Shown here: one piece after another, positions 33,689-40,673 of the stretch | How the letters are laid out: each line of letters starts with the position of its first letter | Position numbering within the stretch: the first letter of the stretch is position 1 | Assembly: GCF_002220095.1 (NCBI RefSeq) | Contig: NZ_CP022371.1 | Span: 48,145-112,144 of the forward strand | Direction: 5' to 3' | Length of the DNA stretch: 64,000 nt | From: Bosea sp. AS-1 | GTDB lineage: Bacteria > Pseudomonadota > Alphaproteobacteria > Rhizobiales > Beijerinckiaceae | Made by a program: the position numbers and the translations under genes | The notes under the pieces: model-generated | What the model was told of the DNA's origin: nothing | Databases searched by the model: none | Seen by the model: the letters and a program-made list of their open reading frames with translations, nothing else

Positions 33689-34573
33689 TGGACCGTCAGC
33701 TCCTCGTGCTTTCCGTCATCCTCCCAACTCAGCGTCAGCCAATTGGTTGATTCGGGATACGACACCAGAATTCTGCTCGGTCGGTATCGTGCGCCAGCCA
33801 AGAATGGGTATTGGATTGGATCGGGCGCCTCGAGCGGCAGCATGAAGCGAAAACCCATGATGCTGATCGCCATGGCTTTGATCTCGTCGCGCTCGTCCGT
33901 GAGAGGCAGGAGCTGAAAGCGTGGGGTGTTCTCGGTCATGTCGCCAGCGTTCATGGTGCAGTAAAGCCCCGCGCCCTCGGCGCCAGTGGCGAGGATCGTC
34001 GAGCATGTCGAGGACAGCCTCGTCCCGCGAGAACGCACCGGACAGCCTCTCCCGTCCGCGCGCCAAGTTCCGTGAGACGGCCGCCGCTTTGGCAGTCTTC
34101 AAAATCCAGCGTTCGAGGTCATGGCCGGATACGATCGCGTGTCACGAGCCATCATCATCTTCGAGATACGACTTGAGCGATGCGAAGAAGTAACGCGCGG
34201 CATCGTCGAGCGGGCTCAGCGCGCTGTTGTGCTTCGTGCAGAGGCAGTTTGCCTGCGGCGGCGGGATTATCTTCATCTCGCCGGCCTCCAGCCAGGGAAC
34301 GCCTGAGATGGAAAACTCGCCGCCGCCTGTCAGCACGCGGCAGACAGAATCGGATATGATGTGCTCGCCCGAGATCGGGGCGACGCACGATCCCAGCTCC
34401 TTCATGTAGCATTTTTCAACGCGGCCCCGCGCGGGCAGCGCCTTGAGGCCGAGGACTGTTGGCGGTTTGTGCCAACGGTGGCCATCGAAGCAGCAAGTGC
34501 GCGCGGGCTTCATCGAACCGCAAGGACACGGCCCGCTCAAGACGGCTTCCCGTTTTCGTTTCGCCTCGCCCAT
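33670..34573 (-). pseudogene. SEC-C and HNH-like protein, broken by a stop and a frameshift
   Basis: The protein starts MGEAKRKREAVLSGPCPCGS with a SEC-C zinc motif (CPCGSMKPARTCC), then GEHIISDSVCRVLTGGGEFS and CLCTKHNSALSPLDDAARYF, an HNH-like arrangement. An in-frame TGA (34142-34144) interrupts it after SYLEDDDGS; the same frame then continues HAIVSGHDLERWILKTAK. A +1 shift near 33970 leads to LYCTMNAGDMTENTPRFQLL and the end at 33670. Two independent lesions argue that this gene is truly decayed. The last 89 residues could still be made from ATG 33939. Confidence 0.7.
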
Positions 34574-34774
34574 CGTCGCGCATTTGAAACTGAAGTGTGA
34601 TCGCGCACGCCCGGAGTTCTCCAAGCTCTCGCGCAGGCGTTCGTAACAGGAGCCGGCGCGTGGTTACAAGCGGCTCCAAGCAATGGGCGCGGTTGCCCTG
34701 TCTCAATACTTGACGAAAAAGAGAGGCATCGTTGCCGCACGACACGGCCGCAAGGTTGCGTCAGGCCGGTCCGC

Positions 34775-35464
34775 CTACACGTCGGTCGGGCTGACGACGA
34801 TCGACGCGCTCGAGGCGGTCGGCGGGTTGGCGGCGATGCCGGTCGAGGTCGGGAAGTCGCCCGGCCCGCTCGGGCTCTCCTGGCACACCGCCGATTGGTC
34901 GCCGGTGAAGCACGACGCGTCGTAGCCGGCGCCGCGGATGAGGTAGCTGCAGACGCTGACGCCGTTGCCGTCCTTCACATTGCGCGCGTTGCAGTCGCCG
35001 CTCGCGGCGTAGTTCGCGAGCTTGCCGTTCTTGCCGCAGCCGAACTGGCAGGCCATCAGGATCGCCGACTGGTCGATCGTGGCGCAGCGGCCGCCCGAGC
35101 AGACCTGCTGACCGACGAGCGAGGTGAGGCCGTTCTTCTGCGCCTGCGACCAGGAGTTCTGCTCGTACTGCGTCCAGGCGACCGTCTGCGCCTGCGGGTT
35201 TGAGAGGAAGCTTTGCGCGCTGCCGCTGTAGTAGCGCTCGAACGTACCGGGGCAGAACTGGAAGGCCCCGAGGCAGCCCGCCTGGTTGACCGACCCGAAA
35301 TTCCCCTCGCTGCTGGACACCTTGGCGGCGAAGTCGGCGCAGTTCGCGGGGATCCCGGCCGACGTCAGGCTCGCGGCCGACTCGCCCGCGAGCGCGAGCG
35401 TCGCCGACAGGCAGAGCGCCACGCCTGCGTTGAACAAGGCCGACTGGACGGCGCGGCGGCTCAT
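34775..35464 (-). CDS. Exported lysozyme-like protein
   Basis: This 229-residue protein starts MSRRAVQSALFNAGVALCLS, a signal peptide, with cleavage near LALA-GES. It contains CADFAAKVSSSEGNFGSVNQ and AGCLGAFQFCPGTFERYYSG, reminiscent of the lytic transglycosylase core (catalytic Glu, GAFQF like GLMQL). Eleven or more Cys suggest disulfides in the periplasm. It ends in a Ser/Thr-rich tail. It overlaps the next gene upstream by ATGA. It probably remodels peptidoglycan for the transfer apparatus. Confidence 0.65.
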   Translation of the reverse strand: MSRRAVQSALFNAGVALCLSATLALAGESAASLTSAGIPANCADFAAKVSSSEGNFGSVNQAGCLGAFQFCPGTFERYYSGSAQSFLSNPQAQTVAWTQYEQNSWSQAQKNGLTSLVGQQVCSGGRCATIDQSAILMACQFGCGKNGKLANYAASGDCNARNVKDGNGVSVCSYLIRGAGYDASCFTGDQSAVCQESPSGPGDFPTSTGIAANPPTASSASIVVSPTDV

Positions 35465-35943
35465 GGCTTGCCCGCCCCGACCTCGAACTTGAAGTCGCCG
35501 TTGACCAACGTCTTGCCGTCGGCGCTGAGGAGGAAGGGGTGCTCGGCGAACGCCGCAGCCGGCCCCGTCTTCGACAACCCCGCGAAGCGCGGGTCGTTCG
35601 GCGGGATAACCTGGTGCATCATGTCGTCGACGAGAACCGTGCGGCGGCCGCCCGGCCCGATGCGCACGAGGCGCGTCGGGCAGGTGCTCGACGAGCAGTC
35701 GTCGTTCCAGACCTGCGAGACGAGGAGGTCGCCCTTGGCGCTGCGCAGCTCGTACTCGTGGATCGTCGCGCCGCCGGCACCGCCCGCGAGTGCGTCGTCC
35801 GCCCAGACCTTGTCGGGGTCGTGCTCTACGTTCCGGTAGGTGGTCTTGTAGGCGAAGGCGGCGTCGGCCGCCGAGGCCGGCGCCGCCGCCCCGGCTGCAA
35901 GGAGTGCGACCGCCGCCAACAGCGGGATGGCGTGGTTTCGCAT
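35461..35943 (-). CDS. Exported protein, unknown
   Basis: This 160-residue protein starts MRNHAIPLLAAVALLAAGAA with a signal peptide cleaved near ASA-AD. The mature part has FAYKTTYRNVEHDPDKVWAD, IHEYELRSAKGDLLVSQVWN and a disulfide candidate DDCSSSTCPTRLV, and looks strand-rich. No family is recognised. It is translationally coupled to the lysozyme-like gene (35461-35464) and 14 bases from the next exported gene. Confidence 0.7.
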   Translation of the reverse strand: MRNHAIPLLAAVALLAAGAAAPASAADAAFAYKTTYRNVEHDPDKVWADDALAGGAGGATIHEYELRSAKGDLLVSQVWNDDCSSSTCPTRLVRIGPGGRRTVLVDDMMHQVIPPNDPRFAGLSKTGPAAAFAEHPFLLSADGKTLVNGDFKFEVGAGKP

Positions 35944-35957
35944 GGGCGGTCTCCTTC

Positions 35958-36578
35958 TCATTGCGGACCCGCGGCGGGCGCGAGCGGCGCAAGCGGTATG
36001 GCGAGCGAGCAGCCCTCCACCGCCTTGTGGTTCACGATCATCCCGGTCCTCAGCGTCCGGGTCTGCACGTCGTAGGACGCGTACGCGGCGGATGCGGCCG
36101 GGTCGGGCGGCGCGCCGGGGGCGAGCTCGAGGAAGCAGGCGCGGCCTCCGTCCATGGTGCGGACCTGCACTCCCTCGTAGACCGCGATGCGCAGCGGGCA
36201 GAGCTTCACCGTCGCGCGCGCGCCGGGCGCGACCGACTTCACCGTGCAGCCGATCGCGGTGTCGAGGACGCTGAGGACGACGGAACGCCGGCTGCTCCAG
36301 ATCACGAAGTGCGCCTCGGTGACGGGCGCGTTGCCGCCGGCGAAGCGGCGGTCGCCCCGTGCGCGGTATCCTTCGTTGTTGCGCTCGATTGCCTCTTTCC
36401 AGATGTCGGCGTAGGTGGCGGTCGCGGGGGAGGGGCGCTGCAGGTCGGCGTAGGACATCGGCCGCCAGGAGCCCGGGTCGGGCGTCACCGATTGCGCGAG
36501 GGATTGAACGTCCGACATAGCGAGCCCAGCCAGCAAGAACGAGGCGAGCGCAGCCTTCCGAGCAAACGCCCGCGGCAC
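35958..36578 (-). CDS. Exported protein, unknown
   Basis: I place the start at GTG 36578 (PRAFARKAALASFLLAGLAM, signal peptide ending at LAQ-S), because upstream codons lie inside the operator at 36583-36599; ATG 36518 is an alternative. The mature protein contains WRPMSYADLQRPSPATATYA, NNEGYRARGDRRFAGGNAPV and a Cys pair (IGCTVKS, CPLRIAVYE). No family is recognised. It is first in the minus-strand chain 36578-34775, whose promoter region carries the same dyad as the virB operon. Confidence 0.65.
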   Translation of the reverse strand: MPRAFARKAALASFLLAGLAMSDVQSLAQSVTPDPGSWRPMSYADLQRPSPATATYADIWKEAIERNNEGYRARGDRRFAGGNAPVTEAHFVIWSSRRSVVLSVLDTAIGCTVKSVAPGARATVKLCPLRIAVYEGVQVRTMDGGRACFLELAPGAPPDPAASAAYASYDVQTRTLRTGMIVNHKAVEGCSLAIPLAPLAPAAGPQ

Positions 36579-36582
36579 CTTA

Positions 36583-36599
36583 CAACATCTAATATACTG
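36583..36599. promoter_or_regulatory. Operator-like dyad (copy 1)
   Basis: CAACAT-CTAAT-ATACTG is an imperfect 6-5-6 dyad, AT-rich in a GC-rich region. It closely matches 39288-39304 and lies 5 bases upstream of the GTG start of the exported-protein chain. On the minus strand it includes a TATATT -10-like box. Confidence 0.65.
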
Positions 36600-36634
36600 T
36601 CTCAACCCCGACCGCGTCCGCATGGCGCAGGCCG

Positions 36635-37183
36635 CTACTCGTAGCGGTCGCGGCCCGGGACCCACCACCAGAAGTCCTTCGGCGAGCGCTCGCGGTTGCG
36701 CCACGGCACGGCGGTGCGCGGCGGGTAGACGGGCTGCATGCTCCAGGCGTCGGCGTAGTAGTAGAAGTTCGCCGTCTCGCGCCGCACGCGGCGGCCGCCC
36801 GCGTCGAGGAAGTCGGTGGCGCAGTGCACGACGGGGCCGCTGTAGCGGGTCACGCGCGCCGTCTGGGCGTCGAGCGCGCCGGGCTTGCAGCCGAACAGCC
36901 AGACCGAGGCGGGGTACGCGCGGTCGGGCGGAGCCGAGGCGAGCAGGCGGTGGTACGCCGCGTTCGCCTCGGGCTGGGTCGGGTAGGGGAAGCGCTCAGT
37001 CAGGATGGGCGCGAAGGTCGAGCGGTCGGGGGCGTACTCGAGGCGGCCGGGCTTGACCTGCGCCGGCGCGTACATCGGCTCCGGCAAGGGCGGGCCGAGG
37101 TCGGCCGCCGGCGGGCGCGGCCCGGCGCAGCCGCAGAGCGACAGCGCCAAGGGAGCGACGAGGGCGAGGGCTGCGCGGATCAT
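36635..37183 (-). CDS. Lipoprotein, unknown
   Basis: This 182-residue protein starts MIRAALALVAPLALSLCGCA with a lipobox ending in Cys 17 or 19 (LSLC-G or LCGC-A). The mature part has APDRSTFAPILTERFPYPTQ, FGCKPGALDAQTARVTRYSG and an aromatic tail NFYYYADAWSMQPVYPPRTA. It is anchored in the outer membrane by prediction. It overlaps the nuclease-like gene upstream by ATGA (37180-37183). Confidence 0.75.
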   Translation of the reverse strand: MIRAALALVAPLALSLCGCAGPRPPAADLGPPLPEPMYAPAQVKPGRLEYAPDRSTFAPILTERFPYPTQPEANAAYHRLLASAPPDRAYPASVWLFGCKPGALDAQTARVTRYSGPVVHCATDFLDAGGRRVRRETANFYYYADAWSMQPVYPPRTAVPWRNRERSPKDFWWWVPGRDRYE

Positions 37184-37767
37184 CGCGTCGCCTCGCTGCG
37201 CGCGGGGGACGGTGCCGGGTGGCTGGCGCGCCAGTCCCACGGCATCTGGAAGGTGCTGGACCAGAGGCCGCGGTAGGCCTTGCGCGCCTCCTGCTCCGCC
37301 AGCGCGTACGCGCGGATGGCCGGGTCCGCGTCGGTGCCGGGCTTGGCGACGGCGACGCCGGCGCGCAGCATGTCCGCCGCGAGGTCGGGGTGGCCCGCCG
37401 TCGCGCAGCGGACCAAGCGCTCGCCCGCCTCCTCGCGCAGCGTCGCGCAGGCGAGCCACGCGTTGAGCGTCGCGGTGACGAGCCACGCGGTCGCCATCGT
37501 CCCGCACGGCCACGGCTGGCGGCCGAGGCGCGCCGTCTGGCCCGGCGCGCAGGTTTCGATGCCGTAGAGCTGGTAGGCCTGGCCCGTCTCGATGTCGCGG
37601 AAGCGCTGGCCGTCGACGACCTCGACGCGCAGCGGCGGAGACTGCGGCGGGATCTTCGGCGCGTAGATGCCGGCGTCCCGCTCCGCCGGCTGCGAGGCGG
37701 CTACGCCGCCTCCCGCCGCGGCGAGGAGGACCGCTGTCAGCAGCAGCACGCGGTCACGCCGCGGCAT
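37180..37767 (-). CDS. Exported staphylococcal-nuclease-fold protein
   Basis: This 195-residue protein starts MPRRDRVLLLTAVLLAAAGG, a signal peptide. The mature part contains VEVVDGQRFRDIETGQAYQL and YGIETCAPGQTARLGRQPWP, then an Ala-rich helix and EQEARKAYRGLWS, which together resemble the SNase/thermonuclease family (beta-barrel strand, RLYGI, and GLW near the end). The usual catalytic Asp-Arg-Glu set is not fully evident, so it may be a non-catalytic form. It overlaps ssb by 14 bases. Confidence 0.65.
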   Translation of the reverse strand: MPRRDRVLLLTAVLLAAAGGGVAASQPAERDAGIYAPKIPPQSPPLRVEVVDGQRFRDIETGQAYQLYGIETCAPGQTARLGRQPWPCGTMATAWLVTATLNAWLACATLREEAGERLVRCATAGHPDLAADMLRAGVAVAKPGTDADPAIRAYALAEQEARKAYRGLWSSTFQMPWDWRASHPAPSPARSEATR

Positions 37768-38092
37768 CGTCGCGGGCGCCGAGGTCGAGCTTGTTGAAGA
37801 CGCTGGCGATGATGTCGGTCGTGTAGACGGTCTCGCCGTCCTTCTTGTACGACCCGTCGGCGATCCGGCACTCCGCGTAGACGGGGTCCCCCTTCGCGAC
37901 GTTGGCGATGACCCAGGCGGCGGCCTTCTCGTTGAGGATGCTGACGGTGACCCAGTCCGTCTCCTCGTGGCGCTCGCCCTTGCCGTCGGTCCACGCCCGG
38001 TCGGTGGCGATGTTGACCTTGGCCGACTTGTTGAAGGCTTTCGGCGCCTGGCCGACGAAGCCGCGGACGATGAAAAGGTTTGTGGTTCGCAT
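37754..38092 (-). CDS. ssb: Single-stranded DNA-binding protein
   Basis: This 112-residue protein starts MRTTNLFIVRGFVGQAPKAF and has the OB-fold pattern VNIATDRAWTDGKGERHEET and DWVTVSILNEKAAAWVIANV, followed by GDPVYAECRIADGSYKKDGE. It is a short SSB without the acidic C-terminal tip of chromosomal SSB (it ends GARDDAAA), as often found on plasmids. It should coat transferred single strands. It lies between the two nuclease-fold genes and is the only cytoplasmic protein of this cluster. Confidence 0.88.
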   Translation of the reverse strand: MRTTNLFIVRGFVGQAPKAFNKSAKVNIATDRAWTDGKGERHEETDWVTVSILNEKAAAWVIANVAKGDPVYAECRIADGSYKKDGETVYTTDIIASVFNKLDLGARDDAAA

Positions 38093-38120
38093 GCTCGCTC
38101 CTCTGGTTGGCAGTGGTGGC

Positions 38121-38723
38121 TCAGGGCTTTTTCGCCGCATCCGGCGGGGCTGCTGGCTCGGCGCCCGCTTGGTTCCGGCGCAGCGCGCGCAGGATGATCG
38201 CGTTCGGGTCGGGCACGTCGGCGAAGGCCCAGAAGCCGGCCTTGGCGCGCTGGGCGACGAGCTGCGCGACGAAGTAGGGCGTGTGGACCGGCTGGCCGTC
38301 GGGCTTCAGCGCGGCGAAGGCGAAGCCCGTCGAGATCAGCGCCGTGCCGAGGTCGATGCGCCAGCCTGCGGCCGCGCCCTTGGTCGGGCTCGCGAGGCAG
38401 AACACGAAGACGGTCCGGAGCTGGCGCGACTCGGCCGCGTCGTAGCACTGCGGGCGCAGGTCGCGGGCGAGCGCCGCGAGCATGGCGAGGGAGGCCTCGC
38501 CGCAGTCGCGCTTGAGGCCGTGGGCGTTGGTGAAGTCGGTGCCCCTGAGGCAGGCCTGCACGCCGTAGAGGCGGTAGGTGACGCCTGACGACGACCAGCT
38601 GTCGCCGGTCAGGTAGACGGCGTCGTCCGGAATCGGAAACCAGGGCGACGCCCCCTGCGCGGCCGCCGGCGCGGCGAAGAGGACCGCCGCGAGGACTGCC
38701 GCCGAGGCCGCAGCGGGCGCCAC
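38121..38723 (-). CDS. Exported staphylococcal-nuclease-fold protein, second copy
   Basis: The product (about 200 residues, GTG start at 38723) begins MAPAAASAAVLAAVLFAAPA, a signal peptide. It continues DDAVYLTGDSWSSSGVTYRL, YGVQACLRGTDFTNAHGLKR and CGEASLAMLAALARDLRPQC, parallel to the 37180-37767 protein (YRLYGVQAC against YQLYGIETC). C-terminal AKAGFWAFADVPDPNA matches the GLW end of the SNase fold. The role may be DNA processing in the periplasm, or purely structural. Confidence 0.65.
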   Translation of the reverse strand: MAPAAASAAVLAAVLFAAPAAAQGASPWFPIPDDAVYLTGDSWSSSGVTYRLYGVQACLRGTDFTNAHGLKRDCGEASLAMLAALARDLRPQCYDAAESRQLRTVFVFCLASPTKGAAAGWRIDLGTALISTGFAFAALKPDGQPVHTPYFVAQLVAQRAKAGFWAFADVPDPNAIILRALRRNQAGAEPAAPPDAAKKP

Positions 38724-38724
38724 C

Positions 38725-39219
38725 CTAGTAGCCCTGCAGCGAGAAGTAGAACCGCTGGACCCCGTTCGCGGTGCTGATGTCGACGAAGTAGGGGTCGCTC
38801 CGGCGCGCCCTCGCCGTCGTCGGGTAAGTCGTGGTGCAGCCGCCGTCCCCGCCCGAGCAGCTCCGCTGCGGCTTCGACAGGTCGGCGCAGAGCTCGCCGT
38901 CCGGCGAGGGCGTCACCGCGCCGCCCGCAGAGCCCGTGGCGGCCGTCAGCCCGGCCGGGCAGGCTTGGTAGGGCTCGTAGCCCGGCCTGCTGGCGTGGCC
39001 CTCCGAACACGACGGCCAGCCGCCGCCGTGCGCGAGCTGGCGAAACAGCTCCTGCATCGCCGGGACGCAGTAGGGGATGCCGGACCAGCCCGGGCTGCTC
39101 GCCGCCGCGCACAGCAGGACCTTGCAGCCGAACGACGCGTCCTGCGCTGCCGCCGGCGCGGCGGCGGCGGGCGCGAGGCCGAGGCAAAGCACGGCCGACA
39201 AGGCTGCGAAGCGGTTCAT
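38725..39219 (-). CDS. Exported Cys-rich protein, unknown
   Basis: This 164-residue protein starts MNRFAALSAVLCLGLAPAAA at ATG 39219 (GGGAGGGG upstream), with cleavage near AAA-QD. The mature part has eight or more Cys (FGCKVLLCAAASSPGWSGIP, YCVPAMQELF, CSEGHASR, RSCSGGDGGCTTTYP). Its pattern GCKVLLCAA...PGW...YC resembles the conjugal transfer TrbM family, which I rate as likely. It is the first gene of the minus-strand chain facing virB1, and the dyad at 39288-39304 lies between them. Confidence 0.7.
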   Translation of the reverse strand: MNRFAALSAVLCLGLAPAAAAPAAAQDASFGCKVLLCAAASSPGWSGIPYCVPAMQELFRQLAHGGGWPSCSEGHASRPGYEPYQACPAGLTAATGSAGGAVTPSPDGELCADLSKPQRSCSGGDGGCTTTYPTTARARRSDPYFVDISTANGVQRFYFSLQGY

Positions 39220-39251
39220 CCACCCCTCCCGATCGAACTGGGGACGTCGGG

Positions 39252-39279
39252 CAAGAAGCTGTTGCCAAGAAGCTGTTGC
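39252..39279. repeat. Perfect 14-base tandem repeat between divergent operons
   Basis: CAAGAAGCTGTTGC occurs twice in tandem (39252-39265, 39266-39279) followed by a third partial CAAGAT. It lies between the two divergent starts, beside the operator dyad, and may be part of the control region. Confidence 0.8.
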
Positions 39280-39287
39280 CAAGATAT

Positions 39288-39304
39288 CAATATCTAATAT
39301 ATTG
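39288..39304. promoter_or_regulatory. Operator-like dyad (copy 2) upstream of the virB operon
   Basis: CAATAT-CTAAT-ATATTG is a near-perfect 6-5-6 dyad between the divergent genes at 39219 and 39332. It shares 14 of 17 bases with 36583-36599. Consensus CAAYATCTAATATAYTG. It probably binds a transfer regulator that is not encoded in this window. Confidence 0.7.
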
Positions 39305-39331
39305 TCTATTGAAAAATGGAGGCAGGCTGGC

Positions 39332-40057
39332 ATGCGGAAGGGGGTGGCTGCAATCGGGTTGGGCGTTCTCGCCGCTTGCGGCGCTGCCCGCGCGCAGGAC
39401 CTCCCGAAGCAGCCCCGCCTCGCGGCTGTCGACGCCTCCGGCCGAATCCTGCCGCTCGACGCCTTCGCGCTCGGAACCAGGGCGACCGCCGCAGGGCCGT
39501 GCCCGGCCGCGAAGGCCATGGCCCCCGAGGACGCCAAGGCGCTCGTGGCGCGCATAGCGGCGGAGGAGGGGTTCTACCCCGACCTCGTCCAGGCGGTGGC
39601 GAAGAGCGAGAGCCACTACGACTCCGCCGCGCTGTCCGACAAGGGCGCCTTCGGGCTGATGCAGCTGCTTCCGCAGACCGCCGACCGCTTCAAGGTCGAG
39701 CTGTGCGATCCGGCCGGCAACGTCCGCGGCGGCGTCCGATTCCTGCGCAGCCTGCTCGACAAGTACAACAACCCGTTCTTCGTCCTCGCCGCCTACAACG
39801 CCGGCGAGGACGCGGTCGCGAAAAGCCGCGGCGTGCCGCCCTACCCGGAGACCGTCCGCTTCGTCGCCCAGGTCGTCAACGACGTCTACGGCTGGCCCGG
39901 CCCGGGCGCGCCTGAGCGCGGCGCCGCCGGCACGCTCGCGACCGCGCAGCCCGACGTGGTCGAGGTCAGGCCCAAGGACGAGCTTCCGCGCCCGGCCTCA
40001 AGCAAACCGCCAGGAAAAGGGGAGTGGAGCGATGGCTTCGTCATGCACGTCGACTGA
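39332..40057 (+). CDS. virB1: VirB1-like lytic transglycosylase
   Basis: This 241-residue protein starts MRKGVAAIGLGVLAACGAAR with a signal peptide. The SLT domain is clear: VQAVAKSESHYDSAALSDKG with the catalytic Glu, AFGLMQLLPQTADRFKVELC, and YNNPFFVLAAYNAGEDAVAK. It opens peptidoglycan for the transfer channel. It is the first gene of the plus-strand operon, 27 bases after the dyad at 39288-39304, and is followed by virB2 after 13 bases. Confidence 0.92.
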   Translation: MRKGVAAIGLGVLAACGAARAQDLPKQPRLAAVDASGRILPLDAFALGTRATAAGPCPAAKAMAPEDAKALVARIAAEEGFYPDLVQAVAKSESHYDSAALSDKGAFGLMQLLPQTADRFKVELCDPAGNVRGGVRFLRSLLDKYNNPFFVLAAYNAGEDAVAKSRGVPPYPETVRFVAQVVNDVYGWPGPGAPERGAAGTLATAQPDVVEVRPKDELPRPASSKPPGKGEWSDGFVMHVD

Positions 40058-40070
40058 GAGGGAGGACTTA

Positions 40071-40373
40071 ATGAAGCGACTGCTTTCGCGCGGGCCGGCA
40101 GCGCTCGCACTGCTGGCGATGAGCGCCGTCGACGCCGCGGCGCAGTCCGGCGGGACGCTCCAGCCCGTGCAGTCGACGCTGACGCAGCTCGTGCAGGCGC
40201 TGACCGGCCCGATCGCCACCGCGCTCGCGACGCTGGCCGTGATCGCCTGCGGCCTGTTCGCGTGGTCGGGCCGGCTGACCTGGGGCATCGCCGGCAGCGT
40301 CATCTTCGGCATCGTGCTGGTGTTCGGGTCGGCGCAGATCGTCCAGTTCTTCCAGTCGGCGGTCGGCCAATGA
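40071..40373 (+). CDS. virB2: VirB2 pilin
   Basis: This 100-residue protein starts at ATG 40071 (MKRLLSRGPAALALLAMSAV) with GGGAGGA upstream. A long signal peptide is followed by two hydrophobic helices (ATALATLAVIACGLFAWSGR and GIAGSVIFGIVLVFGSAQIV), the VirB2/TrbC major pilin pattern. It forms the pilus shaft. Its stop overlaps the virB3 start by ATGA. Confidence 0.9.
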   Translation: MKRLLSRGPAALALLAMSAVDAAAQSGGTLQPVQSTLTQLVQALTGPIATALATLAVIACGLFAWSGRLTWGIAGSVIFGIVLVFGSAQIVQFFQSAVGQ

Positions 40374-40666
40374 CCGAGAGCGAGCTCGACGACCCCCTCA
40401 TCACGCCGCTGGTCAAGGCGCTGACCCGCGCGCCGACGCTGATGGGCGTGCCCTACATGTACTTCATGTTCAACGGCGTGGTGTCGAGCGTCTGCTTCCT
40501 CGTCACGCACAACCTGCTGATGCTGCTGGTCGCCATCCCGCTGCACCTGTTCGGCTACGTCATGACGCTGAGGGACGACAGGATCTTCGAGATCCTGTTC
40601 GTGCGCTCGACGAAGTGCCCGCCGCGCACGCGCGCCTTCTGGGGCGCCGACAGCTACTCACCGTGA
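40370..40666 (+). CDS. virB3: VirB3 inner-membrane protein
   Basis: This 98-residue protein starts MTESELDDPLITPLVKALTR with one or two N-terminal membrane helices (YMYFMFNGVVSSVCFLVTHN and LLVAIPLHLFGYVMTLRDDR) and the conserved C-terminal RDDRIFEILFVR. VirB3 works with VirB4 at the inner membrane. It overlaps virB2 by 4 bases and lies 7 bases before virB4. Confidence 0.92.
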   Translation: MTESELDDPLITPLVKALTRAPTLMGVPYMYFMFNGVVSSVCFLVTHNLLMLLVAIPLHLFGYVMTLRDDRIFEILFVRSTKCPPRTRAFWGADSYSP

Positions 40667-40673
40667 GGCGGCG

